Part shown: in pieces, positions 1 to 6,998 of the stretch
How the letters are laid out: each line of letters opens with the position of its first letter
How positions within the stretch are numbered: the stretch's first letter is position 1
Source: a virus
Reading direction: 5' to 3' (one strand)
Virus record (IMG/VR): IMGVR_UViG_3300012920_000201
Coordinates: 1-27,632 of that record
DNA: 27,632 nucleotides
Translations under genes and position numbers: made by a program
Notes under the pieces: generated by a model
What the model was told of the DNA's origin: nothing
Seen by the model: the letters and a program-made list of their open reading frames with translations, nothing else
The model's database searches: none

Positions 1-1
1 T

Positions 2-3000
2 AATTCAAATACAAAATTCTATGCTGATAATACAGGTAAGTTCTCCCTAGGTAGTAAATTATCTTGGAATGGAACTACTTTAAGCATCTCAGGAGATATT
101 AATATTGAAGGAGGAAATGCAGCAACAACAGCAGCATTAAATAGTGCAACAGCTTCTTTAAGTTCTTCTATTAATGAATCACAAATTTTAGCTGCTAACT
201 TAAGTTTAACTAGTAACTTAGAACTTGTAGGTAGATCAGTTAGAAAAATAGCTAATGATAATTCCTGGAACGGTGAAATGAAATCTCTACACGGCCAGGC
301 AGGAAGTGCAGAAGTAATATTCAGAGTAACTAATGTTGCATCTGCTAGAAGATTTATGATGGGCCTCAACACTGACCCTTCTACTAATACTTCTTTTACA
401 AGTATAGATCATGCCTGGTATATAAATGGTACGACTTCTCAAGTTTACCAAAACGGTAATAGCATACAGACATACGAATCAATAAGTAACGGGGACGTAT
501 TTAAGATATGTTATGATGGAGCTACAATAAAATATTACCATAATAATACGCTAAAAAGAACAGAAAGTAATCAAAGTGCTACAACAACCTATTACTTAGA
601 TTCTTCATTCTTCGATGTAACGAATGACCCTATCTTAGATTGGTTTGATTTTAGCGCAGGATCAGGTGTTAATGCTAACTTCGATGATGGCTTTGTTGGA
701 GGATGGACAATTGATTCAGATGCAATCTTCTCTGGTACTAAAAATACCTCAGGATTTAATACCGGTACAGGTATTACTTTAAATTCTGCAGGTAGTATAC
801 ATTCGAAAGGTTTCTTTATCAGTCAATCAGGAGATGCTCAATTTAAAGGATTAGTACAAGGTTCCGGTATTACCGGTAGTTTGATAGCAGGTACTAGTAT
901 AGTAGGAGGTAATATAGAAGGTGGAAGTGTTATAGGGGGTAATATAAGTGTACCAACTGCTGCATCACCTAAATTCTCTGTAAATAGCGAAGGTATTATG
1001 ACAGCAGAAGATGCTGCTATAACAGGTGAAATAACCGCTACTTCAGGTAGGATAGGTGATTGGGTAATCGACCAAACTACTAATGCATTAAGAGACGACA
1101 ATAGCGAAATAATTTTTGAACCTAATATACCAGAAATTCAAATGTTTTCTGGTGCTGAGAAAAAAGTAATTATATCTCCATTAGATGAATTAACTCCTAT
1201 TGCTGATACTACTACAAACGTTAATGTAGGAAGTATACCAAGCTCTGGAGGAAACTGGTCTACTTTAACCTCTACTACCTCAGTATCAAATCCAACATAT
1301 GGAGTCATAGGAAGTAGTGCTTTATCAGGATTAGCTACTGCTTCAATACAAGGCCCAGATGCTTCTAGTAACACTTTTACAGCAGATGCTAAAGGTACGT
1401 TTGAAGTTACCTTAAATGTACCAGCTTTTACAGTCAAAAGACCTTCAGTTTCAGCTACAGGTACAACTGCTAATCCGAGTTATAATGCATCTTATAATAA
1501 TCAAACACATGGTAAAATTACTCCAAGGAAAGCATTCTTAGGTGCTGATTTATATTTATGTGCTTTTAATTCTTCCAATACTGAAATTGGTTCAGTTCTA
1601 CTAGCGCAAGCACATAAGTTTGGTAATTCTAGTCAATATAATTATAGTCAAGCATCAGGAACATCGAGTGGTAATAGTTCCGGTGGTTACTCATCAGGCG
1701 GTAGTTCTAGCTCTCCATTAGACTTCTTAATAGCATTTGAATCAGTTGATGAAAATTCTTTGGTAACTTTAGGTAATGGAGATAAAACATTAGCTAAAAA
1801 TTTACAAGAAGGAGACGAATTAAAAGTATGGGATTATACTCAAAATAAATTTGTTACTGATAAAATAAGTAAAGTAAAGAAAAGTACTAGAGCTGAATAT
1901 TATGAAGTTGAAGTAGACGGTAAAGCAATAAAGGTATCTTCCGGTCACGAATTTTGGATGGAAAATGGAGAAGCTTTAAAAGTTGAAGAAGTTAATCCTG
2001 GATTTACTGAAATTTTTATAGACACAGGAAACGGTATAGAAAAGAAATTAGTTACTAAAAGAGACCTAATAAAAGAAGAATTAAATGTAGTTTCTCTAAA
2101 AATTCCACCTCATGTAAACTATATAGCGAATGAAATAATACACCACAATACTGCTACATTTACCTGGAACAATAGTGTATCTTTTGCTGCTTCTACTGGA
2201 GCTCAAAGTAACGCAGCTGCTCAAAACAATAAAAAAGTACTTTTAACTATATCAGAAAGTGGCACTATAAAGCTGAGGTATAAGTGGCTTTTAAAATCTT
2301 CTTCTGCTAGAAACCATTCTACTAATGCTTCAGGAATTACTTCTTATACCGAATCACACTTTAGTGTTAGTAATCAATCTCAAACTTTTGACTCAGTTGG
2401 TTCATTCGATACTCAGGTACAAGTTAAACTACCTACTAACTTCGTAGAATTAAAAGCTGGGGGACTACAGGTAGTATCAGGGGCTGATAAGTTTATTAAA
2501 GCTGTAAGACAAGATGCAGGTATTACAGGTAAACAGACTATATTCCAAGTAAAAGGGGGTAATCTATTATCTGATGATTTATTACCTAATACAAATAGTA
2601 CTAGCACGTCAACAGGATTCGATCTCGGAGGTAGCGGTAATAGATGGAGGAACCTTATAGTCTATAGAATTTTTGCTAGAGATAATATTACCGCATTTAC
2701 AACATCTACTTCTTCTGATATAAGGTTAAAAGAAAATATAAGACCTATTACAGGAGCATTAGATAAAGTATTAAACTTACAAGGAGTATCATTTGACTGG
2801 AAAGATAAAGAAAGAGGAAGTTCGATAGGATTTATTGCACAAGATTTTGAAAAGCAACTTCCTGAATTAACTTATACCGACACTACTAATAACTTAGATG
2901 ATAATATAGATGACGTTAAAACCATCGATTATTCTGCAACGGTAGCGGTACTTACTGAAGCTATAAAAGAACTAACAGCTAAAGTAAACGAGCTAGAAAA

Positions 3001-3022
3001 GAAGTTAGAATCTAAAAACTAA
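2..3022 (+). CDS. Tail fibre / tail spike with S74 auto-chaperone and internal mini-intein (5' partial)
   Basis: The reading frame is open from base 2, so the first in-frame ATG at 278 is internal and the true start lies left of the window. About nucleotides 780-960 encode Gly/Ile-rich repeats of the 'GSxIxGGxIxGG' kind expected of a beta-helical fibre shaft. A Ser/Gly-rich linker at about 1650-1720 is followed by a complete mini-intein (1742-2149). The C-terminus is a Peptidase_S74 intramolecular chaperone: 'SSDIRLKENI' with the predicted nucleophile Ser at 2714-2716, 'GFIAQDFEKQLPEL', and a terminal coiled coil. In known S74 proteins this domain trimerises the fibre and then cleaves itself off just before that Ser. 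The protein is therefore predicted to process itself twice, by splicing and by C-terminal cleavage. Role inferred: host attachment. The exact fibre type is unknown. Confidence 0.9.
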   Translation, partial: NSNTKFYADNTGKFSLGSKLSWNGTTLSISGDINIEGGNAATTAALNSATASLSSSINESQILAANLSLTSNLELVGRSVRKIANDNSWNGEMKSLHGQAGSAEVIFRVTNVASARRFMMGLNTDPSTNTSFTSIDHAWYINGTTSQVYQNGNSIQTYESISNGDVFKICYDGATIKYYHNNTLKRTESNQSATTTYYLDSSFFDVTNDPILDWFDFSAGSGVNANFDDGFVGGWTIDSDAIFSGTKNTSGFNTGTGITLNSAGSIHSKGFFISQSGDAQFKGLVQGSGITGSLIAGTSIVGGNIEGGSVIGGNISVPTAASPKFSVNSEGIMTAEDAAITGEITATSGRIGDWVIDQTTNALRDDNSEIIFEPNIPEIQMFSGAEKKVIISPLDELTPIADTTTNVNVGSIPSSGGNWSTLTSTTSVSNPTYGVIGSSALSGLATASIQGPDASSNTFTADAKGTFEVTLNVPAFTVKRPSVSATGTTANPSYNASYNNQTHGKITPRKAFLGADLYLCAFNSSNTEIGSVLLAQAHKFGNSSQYNYSQASGTSSGNSSGGYSSGGSSSSPLDFLIAFESVDENSLVTLGNGDKTLAKNLQEGDELKVWDYTQNKFVTDKISKVKKSTRAEYYEVEVDGKAIKVSSGHEFWMENGEALKVEEVNPGFTEIFIDTGNGIEKKLVTKRDLIKEELNVVSLKIPPHVNYIANEIIHHNTATFTWNNSVSFAASTGAQSNAAAQNNKKVLLTISESGTIKLRYKWLLKSSSARNHSTNASGITSYTESHFSVSNQSQTFDSVGSFDTQVQVKLPTNFVELKAGGLQVVSGADKFIKAVRQDAGITGKQTIFQVKGGNLLSDDLLPNTNSTSTSTGFDLGGSGNRWRNLIVYRIFARDNITAFTTSTSSDIRLKENIRPITGALDKVLNLQGVSFDWKDKERGSSIGFIAQDFEKQLPELTYTDTTNNLDDNIDDVKTIDYSATVAVLTEAIKELTAKVNELEKKLESKN
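1742..2149 (+). other. Mini-intein (Hint domain) in the fibre gene, Ser1 / Thr+1
   Basis: This is a 136-codon in-frame insert. Block A is S1-V-D-E-N-S-L-V-T-L followed by the usual 'LQEGDELKVWD'. Block B is 'KVSSGHEFWM', which keeps the SxxH form of the TxxH motif. Block F/G is 'PPHVNYIANEIIHHN', followed by Thr as residue +1. All residues needed for canonical splicing are present, with Ser replacing Cys1 and Thr as C-extein nucleophile. There is no room for a homing endonuclease domain. The predicted ligated junction is ...LIAFE/TATFTW.... Splicing activity is inferred from motifs, not shown. Confidence 0.8.
2714..3019 (+). other. Peptidase_S74 intramolecular chaperone domain
   Basis: These are the C-terminal 102 residues of the fibre. 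They start at the Ser of 'SDIRLKENI', the conserved S74 self-cleavage site (cleavage just N-terminal to Ser). The signature 'GVSFDWKDKERGSSIGFIAQDFEKQ' is given here only in part: GVSFDWK, then IGFIAQDFE. The tail is a coiled coil rich in Glu, Lys and Leu. Family members act as trimerisation chaperones for beta-helical tail fibres. Confidence 0.88.
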
Positions 3023-3027
3023 CTACT

Positions 3028-3741
3028 ATGGCATTACAAACATCAGGAGCGATTTCCTTAAATAATATACACGTAGAAGCTGGCGGTACTACCGAGACTC
3101 AATGCTCTATAAATGATTCTGATATTAGATCTTTAAATGAAGCATCCGGTAAAACTATTAATAACTCTACAAATACAACTATTGATTTTGATGATTTTTA
3201 CGGAGCTTCGTCGTCCTCTGGAGGAAGCGGACCTTCTGGGCCTAGTGGTGGAAATAATGGTTGTTTAGTTTACGGAACTCTAATTAATATGGCAGACGGT
3301 ACAACAAAAGCTATAGAAGATGTTATAGAAGGAGATGAAGTTGTATCCTATAATATTGACGGAATAGGTACTGAAGAAGAATGGGTAAATTGGTATACTA
3401 ATAACCTTTCAGGTACTTTAAGCACATCAACAGTAATTAAAAATAAATTAGCCACTTATCATTATTACTTCTTAATTAATAATCTTATTAAAGCTACCTG
3501 GGAGCAACCATTTTTAATTAAAGGTACAAGTATACAATTTGTTTTAACGAGGGATTTAAGAGTAGGAGAACTAATTTTTAATAAAGATGGAGAATGGATA
3601 GAAGTAAGTAGTATAGAAAGAATAGATGAAAATATTCAAACTGGGGTATTAGATGTAGAAGATGTAGATAATTATTTCGCTGAAGGATTTTTAACTCATA
3701 ACATCCAAGATGAATTAGTAGAAAAAGATGCTCAAGAATAA
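3028..3741 (+). CDS. Small structural protein with C-terminal degenerate Hint domain
   Basis: The N-terminal 58 or so residues begin 'MALQTSGAISLNNIHVEAGG' and end in 'DFDDFYG'. This short domain recurs at the start of structural proteins in many marine phages. A Ser/Gly/Pro linker (about residues 59-78) leads into a 147-residue Hint domain running from Cys79 ('CLVYGTLINMADGTTKAIED') to Asn225 ('NYFAEGFLTHN'). Only 12 acidic residues follow. The residue after Asn225 is Ile, so there is no C-extein nucleophile. The block B His appears as Gln ('ATWEQPFLIK'). This fits a bacterial-intein-like domain able at most to cleave, not splice. The gene follows the fibre gene after five bases, and the two probably act in the same fibre or baseplate structure. 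Confidence 0.82.
   Translation: MALQTSGAISLNNIHVEAGGTTETQCSINDSDIRSLNEASGKTINNSTNTTIDFDDFYGASSSSGGSGPSGPSGGNNGCLVYGTLINMADGTTKAIEDVIEGDEVVSYNIDGIGTEEEWVNWYTNNLSGTLSTSTVIKNKLATYHYYFLINNLIKATWEQPFLIKGTSIQFVLTRDLRVGELIFNKDGEWIEVSSIERIDENIQTGVLDVEDVDNYFAEGFLTHNIQDELVEKDAQE
3262..3702 (+). other. Degenerate Hint / BIL-like domain
   Basis: Cys1 (3262-3264) and the C-terminal His-Asn (3697-3702) frame a domain with the typical 'GTxxxMADGTTKAIEDVIEGDEV' block A, only partly quoted here. Block B reads T-W-E-Q-P where T-x-x-H-P is usual, and residue +1 is Ile (3703). The missing block B His and the lack of Cys/Ser/Thr at +1 argue against protein splicing. Asn cyclisation and release of the C-terminal dodecapeptide remain chemically possible. 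Confidence 0.75.
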
Positions 3742-3743
3742 AA

Positions 3744-3774
3744 GTTGTAATTTTATAAAAAAATTCTTATATTA
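3744..3774 (+). promoter_or_regulatory. Class A promoter-like site upstream of 3782
   Basis: GTTG (3744-3747), 16 bases, then TTCTTATATTA (3764-3774). The same arrangement with identical spacing occurs at 7416-7446 and 12444-12474. TTG-N20-TATATT resembles the Bacteroidetes -33/-7 consensus TTG...TAnnTTTG. The element ends only seven bases before the ATG at 3782, so the transcript would be nearly leaderless. Confidence 0.55.
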
Positions 3775-3781
3775 ATAGATT

Positions 3782-4261
3782 ATGGTCACAATACCAGGTT
3801 GGACATACAAATCATATTATGTATCTGATATAGATGATATGCCTAAAGGTACTTATGGTTTCATTTATGAAACTAAACATAAACCTACAGGTAAAAAGTA
3901 TATTGGAAAAAAAGTTCTATTTTTTGAAAGAAATAAAAAGTTAGGTAAAAAAGCTTTAGCAGCTTTAAAAGAAGAAAGAAAAGCTAAAGGTATAGGAGGA
4001 AGAGTACCTCTTAAGCAGAAAGTTATTACCGAATCTGATTGGAAAGATTACTACGGATCTCATAAAGATATTTTAAAATTACTTAAGGAAGGTGATCCTA
4101 TGGACTTTGAGAGAAGAATCTTATGTTATGTTCCTAATAAAAAGCTATTAACATATTTTGAATGTAAATACCTATTTATAAATGAAGTACTAGAGCAAGA
4201 TGACGTTTATATTAACGATAATGTTTTAGGAAAATTTTATAGAAAAGATTTTATTAAATGA
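3782..4261 (+). CDS. GIY-YIG family endonuclease
   Basis: A 159-residue protein. The GIY motif appears as 'TYGFIYETK' (residues 24-32) and the YIG motif as 'GKKYIGKK' (37-44). 'SDWKDYYGSHKDI' and 'LTYFECKYLF' follow; the latter carries the likely metal-binding Glu. The product resembles the small stand-alone GIY-YIG (Seg-like) nucleases common in T4-like phages, where some act as homing endonucleases and others degrade DNA. An N-terminal 'GWTYKSYYV' before the GIY strand favours the ATG at 3782 over the later in-frame ATG at 3839. No DNA-binding C-terminal domain is visible. It is the first gene of the 3782-7427 group and is directly preceded by a class A promoter-like site. Its 3' end overlaps the next gene by four bases (ATGA). 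Confidence 0.75.
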   Translation: MVTIPGWTYKSYYVSDIDDMPKGTYGFIYETKHKPTGKKYIGKKVLFFERNKKLGKKALAALKEERKAKGIGGRVPLKQKVITESDWKDYYGSHKDILKLLKEGDPMDFERRILCYVPNKKLLTYFECKYLFINEVLEQDDVYINDNVLGKFYRKDFIK

Positions 4262-4740
4262 AACTAACTGATATAATTCTCGAACAAAATCGTTATAATG
4301 ACGATGGATACGATGAAGGAGATATCAAACTAATGGGCGATATGATCTTACCAACCGGTAAAATGGTTGTACTTCAAGCCGAAGAAGATACATATAACAG
4401 AGGATTATTAGTAACAAGTAATGAAGATAAAAGTTACGACGTAGCTTATTGGGCAGATGATAAAACTAAGCCTTATCCAATTGGTATAGAAATAGATGGT
4501 AAAGAAGTAGCAAAAGATGCTAATACCGTTAAATTTTTATTTCATCCCGAAATGAAAAATGAAAGCACTAGCTTATCAGAACCTAACGATGAAATGGAAA
4601 AAGTTATTAACTCAGGTATAAAAATGAATGGGGATTTAGATAACATTAAAGATGTTATGTATTATGTTCATAATAATTGGATGGGTAATGAAATATCAGC
4701 AGAAGAAGCTATGAAAAAAATTAGTAAATATATATCATGA
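4258..4740 (+). CDS. Hypothetical protein with prohead-targeting-like leader
   Basis: A 160-residue acidic protein starting 'MKLTDIILEQ', the clearest example in the window of the M-K-L-x-x-I-I-L-E leader. In T4, N-terminal leaders of this length ending in (I/L)-x-E send internal proteins into the prohead and are cut by gp21. Cleavage after Glu9 would leave Gln at the new N-terminus. The body begins with a beta-rich stretch ('GDMILPTGKMVVLQAEED') and ends with a helical region. I do not recognise the fold. Both ends overlap neighbouring genes by ATGA, which implies translational coupling. Confidence 0.75.
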   Translation: MKLTDIILEQNRYNDDGYDEGDIKLMGDMILPTGKMVVLQAEEDTYNRGLLVTSNEDKSYDVAYWADDKTKPYPIGIEIDGKEVAKDANTVKFLFHPEMKNESTSLSEPNDEMEKVINSGIKMNGDLDNIKDVMYYVHNNWMGNEISAEEAMKKISKYIS

Positions 4741-5525
4741 TACAAATAAAAGAAATTATAGGATACCCATCGTTACAGTACCATTTAGATAGAAAGCTAA
4801 CGTTATCTGAGCATGTCTACCGTTATAGCTCTGATGCCTTTATACAATTATTCAAAGAAGCTAGAGAAGCATGGAGAGACGGTAAAATAGAACTTAATGA
4901 TCAAGATAAATTATTATTAGAGTCTACTGATATTGGTGAATATGGAGATTATAATGGTATGAGAGTACCTTTAGATTTACCTATGGTATCACCAAACTAT
5001 AATCCAATGTTTGAAATTGGTAACCTAATCGATGAAATGATTGAAGATGAAAATACTATCGATGAGGCTGCTTCTATAGAAGAAATGATAGATTTTGATT
5101 TAATTAAAGAACTAGTAGAATCTATAGGAGGTACTATGAATATGGATAAATTTAGAAAAGCAGTTTCAATACAGAATGAAACTTTCGATTATAATGGATT
5201 CGAAATGCTTAAAGCATCTGTAGATTATATACCTGAAGCTGAGTATAGAGGTAAAAAAGTACAATTAAATAAACCTAAACGAGGAGGTTCTAAAAAATTC
5301 TACGTTTACGTTAAAAATCCAAAAACAGGTAATATTAAAAAAGTATCTTTTGGTGACACAGGTCTTTCTGTTAAACTAAAACAGAGAGGTGCTAGAGCAT
5401 CATTTGCTGCTAGACATAAATGTGCACAGAAGAAAGATAAAACTAAAGCTGGTTACTGGTCTTGCAATATCGGTAGATACTGGAAGTCTTTAGGCGGAAG
5501 TTCAAACTTTTCAGGATACTGGTAA
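4737..5525 (+). CDS. Phage protein with conserved basic Cys module at C-terminus
   Basis: A 262-residue protein. The acidic first half (about residues 1-150) contains 'YNGMRVPLDLPM', and the second half is basic. From about residue 170 the sequence 'YRGKKVQLNKPKRGG', 'FYVYVKNPKTGNIKKVSFGD' and 'ARHKCAQKKDKTKAGYWSCN' matches a module I have seen repeatedly in large marine phage proteins of unknown role. It has two Cys, many Lys/Arg, and an almost invariant 'TKAxYWSC'. The charge suggests contact with nucleic acid. The start 'MIQIKEIIGYP' resembles the neighbouring leaders but lacks the terminal (I/L)-x-E at the usual place. It overlaps the upstream gene by ATGA. A virion or head-internal role is inferred from context only. 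Confidence 0.72.
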   Translation: MIQIKEIIGYPSLQYHLDRKLTLSEHVYRYSSDAFIQLFKEAREAWRDGKIELNDQDKLLLESTDIGEYGDYNGMRVPLDLPMVSPNYNPMFEIGNLIDEMIEDENTIDEAASIEEMIDFDLIKELVESIGGTMNMDKFRKAVSIQNETFDYNGFEMLKASVDYIPEAEYRGKKVQLNKPKRGGSKKFYVYVKNPKTGNIKKVSFGDTGLSVKLKQRGARASFAARHKCAQKKDKTKAGYWSCNIGRYWKSLGGSSNFSGYW

Positions 5526-5537
5526 AAATTTTCTATT

Positions 5538-6104
5538 ATGGCAGTACCATTTGCAGGAGCACTTTCTTTGAGAGGAATAGCTAGAGAAAAGAGATATAAT
5601 AATTATAGTACTTCAACTGACCCTGGCAATAATTTAAGTTTGACAAATATGTCAACCGGTACTCAGTTTGGTCTTATTAATACAGCTAATAGTATAGCTA
5701 ACAGACCAGATACATCTACCCCTCATGCAATGAGTGAATGGTACAACTACGACCATGATAAAACCAGTCTTACTATACCTACAGTAGGTATAGGAACTGT
5801 ATCAGTATCAGGCGGTATTTTATCAATGATAGGTAACGTAAGTGCAACTGGAGGAGCTACCGTGACTGCAAGAGGACATGTTGCTTCTTCTAATACTACA
5901 GCCCCAACACTTAGTAACAATCAATTCACTGAAACACATCCTACAGGAGGTACTGGACAATACACAACTTCTAGATCTACAAATCAAATTTTGACTGCAC
6001 CTAGTGGAACTACTTATTATATTCGAGCTTATGCCACAAATAGTCAGGGGACTGCATACGGTTCATCAAGGTCTATTTTGATTACATCTCAAGGTCAGAT
6101 ATAA
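5538..6104 (+). CDS. Structural protein with Bacteroidetes-style Fn3-like domain
   Basis: A 188-residue protein. The N-terminal part ('MAVPFAGALSLRGIARE') is a short structural start domain analogous to that of the 3028 gene. It runs to about residue 73, ending 'MSEWYNYDH'. The rest (about 80-188) is a fibronectin-III-like strand pattern: 'GNVSATGGATVTARG', then 'TTYYIRAYATNSQGTAYGSS'. This exact style is abundant in secreted and surface proteins of Bacteroidetes. It probably decorates the tail or fibre and binds the host surface. No signal peptide is visible, as expected of a phage structural protein. It is the best protein-level clue to host phylum in the left half of the window. Confidence 0.78.
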   Translation: MAVPFAGALSLRGIAREKRYNNYSTSTDPGNNLSLTNMSTGTQFGLINTANSIANRPDTSTPHAMSEWYNYDHDKTSLTIPTVGIGTVSVSGGILSMIGNVSATGGATVTARGHVASSNTTAPTLSNNQFTETHPTGGTGQYTTSRSTNQILTAPSGTTYYIRAYATNSQGTAYGSSRSILITSQGQI

Positions 6105-6109
6105 TACTT

Positions 6110-6373
6110 ATGAGCAATCCCTATAAAGAAACAGTTACAGATCAATATGTTATTAGAGAGTTTTCTACTAATACTCCCGCTTTAGAGTTCGTGTGGCATA
6201 GAGATAAAGAAGATAGAATAGTTCAAGCCCTGCATAATACCGATTGGCAGTTCCAATTAGATAACGAGTTTCCACAAAGATTATCAGAAAACAAACTATT
6301 TATACCAAAGGAAACATATCATCGGTTAATAAAAGGAACTGGTGATTTAAAAGTTAAAATATTTAAATTATGA
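6110..6373 (+). CDS. Conserved small phage protein, cupin-like ending
   Basis: An 87-residue protein with 'ALEFVWHRDKEDRIVQALHN', 'WQFQLDNEFPQRL' and 'FIPKETYHRLIKGTGDLKVKI'. Similar short proteins with 'VWHRDKEDR' and 'IPKxTYHRVIKG' recur in large marine phages. The pattern suggests a small beta-barrel of the cupin kind, with His residues in 'VWHRDKED' and 'TYHRLIKG', but no enzymatic role is established. It starts five bases after the Fn3-like gene and overlaps the next microgene by ATGA. Confidence 0.65.
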   Translation: MSNPYKETVTDQYVIREFSTNTPALEFVWHRDKEDRIVQALHNTDWQFQLDNEFPQRLSENKLFIPKETYHRLIKGTGDLKVKIFKL

Positions 6374-6435
6374 AATGCGATTGTATAGTTTGTAAGTGTG
6401 GAACATCATGTCAATGCAATTGCTGTGATTGTTAA
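6370..6435 (+). CDS. 21-residue Cys-rich metallothionein-like microprotein
   Basis: ATG at 6370 overlaps the stop of the upstream gene (ATGA), and the frame ends at TAA 6433-6435. Nine of the 21 residues are Cys, arranged MKCDC-IV-CKCG-TS-CQCNCCDC: CxC, CxxC, CxC, CxxxC, CxC, CxCC and CxC spacings. The rest is Lys, Asp, Asn, Gln, Gly and small residues, with no hydrophobic core. This density resembles metallothionein and would bind Zn(II), Cu(I) or Cd(II). The next small gene starts two bases downstream, so the microgene sits inside a tightly packed operon without disturbing it. Expression is not proven; coupling and composition argue for a real gene. Confidence 0.6.
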   Translation: MKCDCIVCKCGTSCQCNCCDC

Positions 6436-6437
6436 AA

Positions 6438-6572
6438 ATGGCTAGAACGTATTTAGGCGGCACTTTTGCTAAAGTTAAAAAAAAGAGACCTGGCATTCAT
6501 GCTAAGACTAAAACATCTAGATCAAAAGGAAGCGTAAATTATAAAAAGAAATATAGAGGTCAAGGAAGATGA
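6438..6572 (+). CDS. 44-residue Lys/Arg-rich phage protein
   Basis: The frame runs from ATG 6438 to TGA 6570-6572 and encodes 'MARTYLGGTFAKVKKKRPG' followed by 'IHAKTKTSRSKGSVNYKK' and 'KYRGQGR'. Tiny basic proteins with 'KKRPGIHAKxK' and a 'NYKKxYxGQGR' ending recur in marine phage genomes, so this is a genuine conserved microgene. Roughly a third of residues are Lys or Arg, which suggests nucleic acid binding or DNA condensation in the capsid. It overlaps the following gene by ATGA. Confidence 0.72.
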   Translation: MARTYLGGTFAKVKKKRPGIHAKTKTSRSKGSVNYKKKYRGQGR

Positions 6573-6994
6573 AATTAACCGGTATAATATTCGAAGGATT
6601 TAGAAAAGACGTTAGCATTATTAACGGTAAAAAATATATTACTGATTGGCTAGGTAATGCTGATACTCTCATAGAATTTGAACAAGCATTAAAAAGAATG
6701 CCTGACACTATAGAAAGCATTCAAGTACCTACTGATACCGGTATGTTTACTCCTTCAACTAAAAAAATTAAACCTGAAGGAAGTTGGAAACTTGAAGTTT
6801 ACGCTACTGTAGCAAAAGTAGTTCAAGAACATGAAAAAGAAGGTAATAAGTTAGAAGGTATAAGAATAAGTTCTTTTTATTTAATTGGTCCTAAAGGAGC
6901 TGATAATCATCCAATCTACGTTCAAATAGATACAAAAGAATCTCGAGAATTTGGTGATTATATGAGTTCCGGTAAAGGAGGGCCGTTAGATTAA
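6569..6994 (+). CDS. Hypothetical protein with prohead-targeting-like leader
   Basis: A 141-residue protein beginning 'MKLTGIIFEGF', a close variant of the MKLxxIILE leader with predicted cleavage after Glu9. The body contains 'WLGNADTLIEFEQALKRMPD' and 'SWKLEVYATVAKVVQEHEKE', an alpha/beta pattern I cannot assign. It is coupled to the upstream basic microgene by ATGA and is followed after four bases by the kinase-like gene, which has the same type of leader. No catalytic motif is seen. Confidence 0.72.
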   Translation: MKLTGIIFEGFRKDVSIINGKKYITDWLGNADTLIEFEQALKRMPDTIESIQVPTDTGMFTPSTKKIKPEGSWKLEVYATVAKVVQEHEKEGNKLEGIRISSFYLIGPKGADNHPIYVQIDTKESREFGDYMSSGKGGPLD

Positions 6995-6998
6995 TGTT

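Noticed and set aside
278-280. ATG at 278 as the true start of the fibre gene
   Set aside because: The frame stays open to base 2 and encodes fibre-like sequence upstream, so the gene continues beyond the left edge.
4173-4180. TATTTATA inside the GIY-YIG gene (also 6297-6304 and 7845-7852)
   Set aside because: Within coding sequence and not at the typical 25-36 base distance from a start; expected by chance at this AT content.
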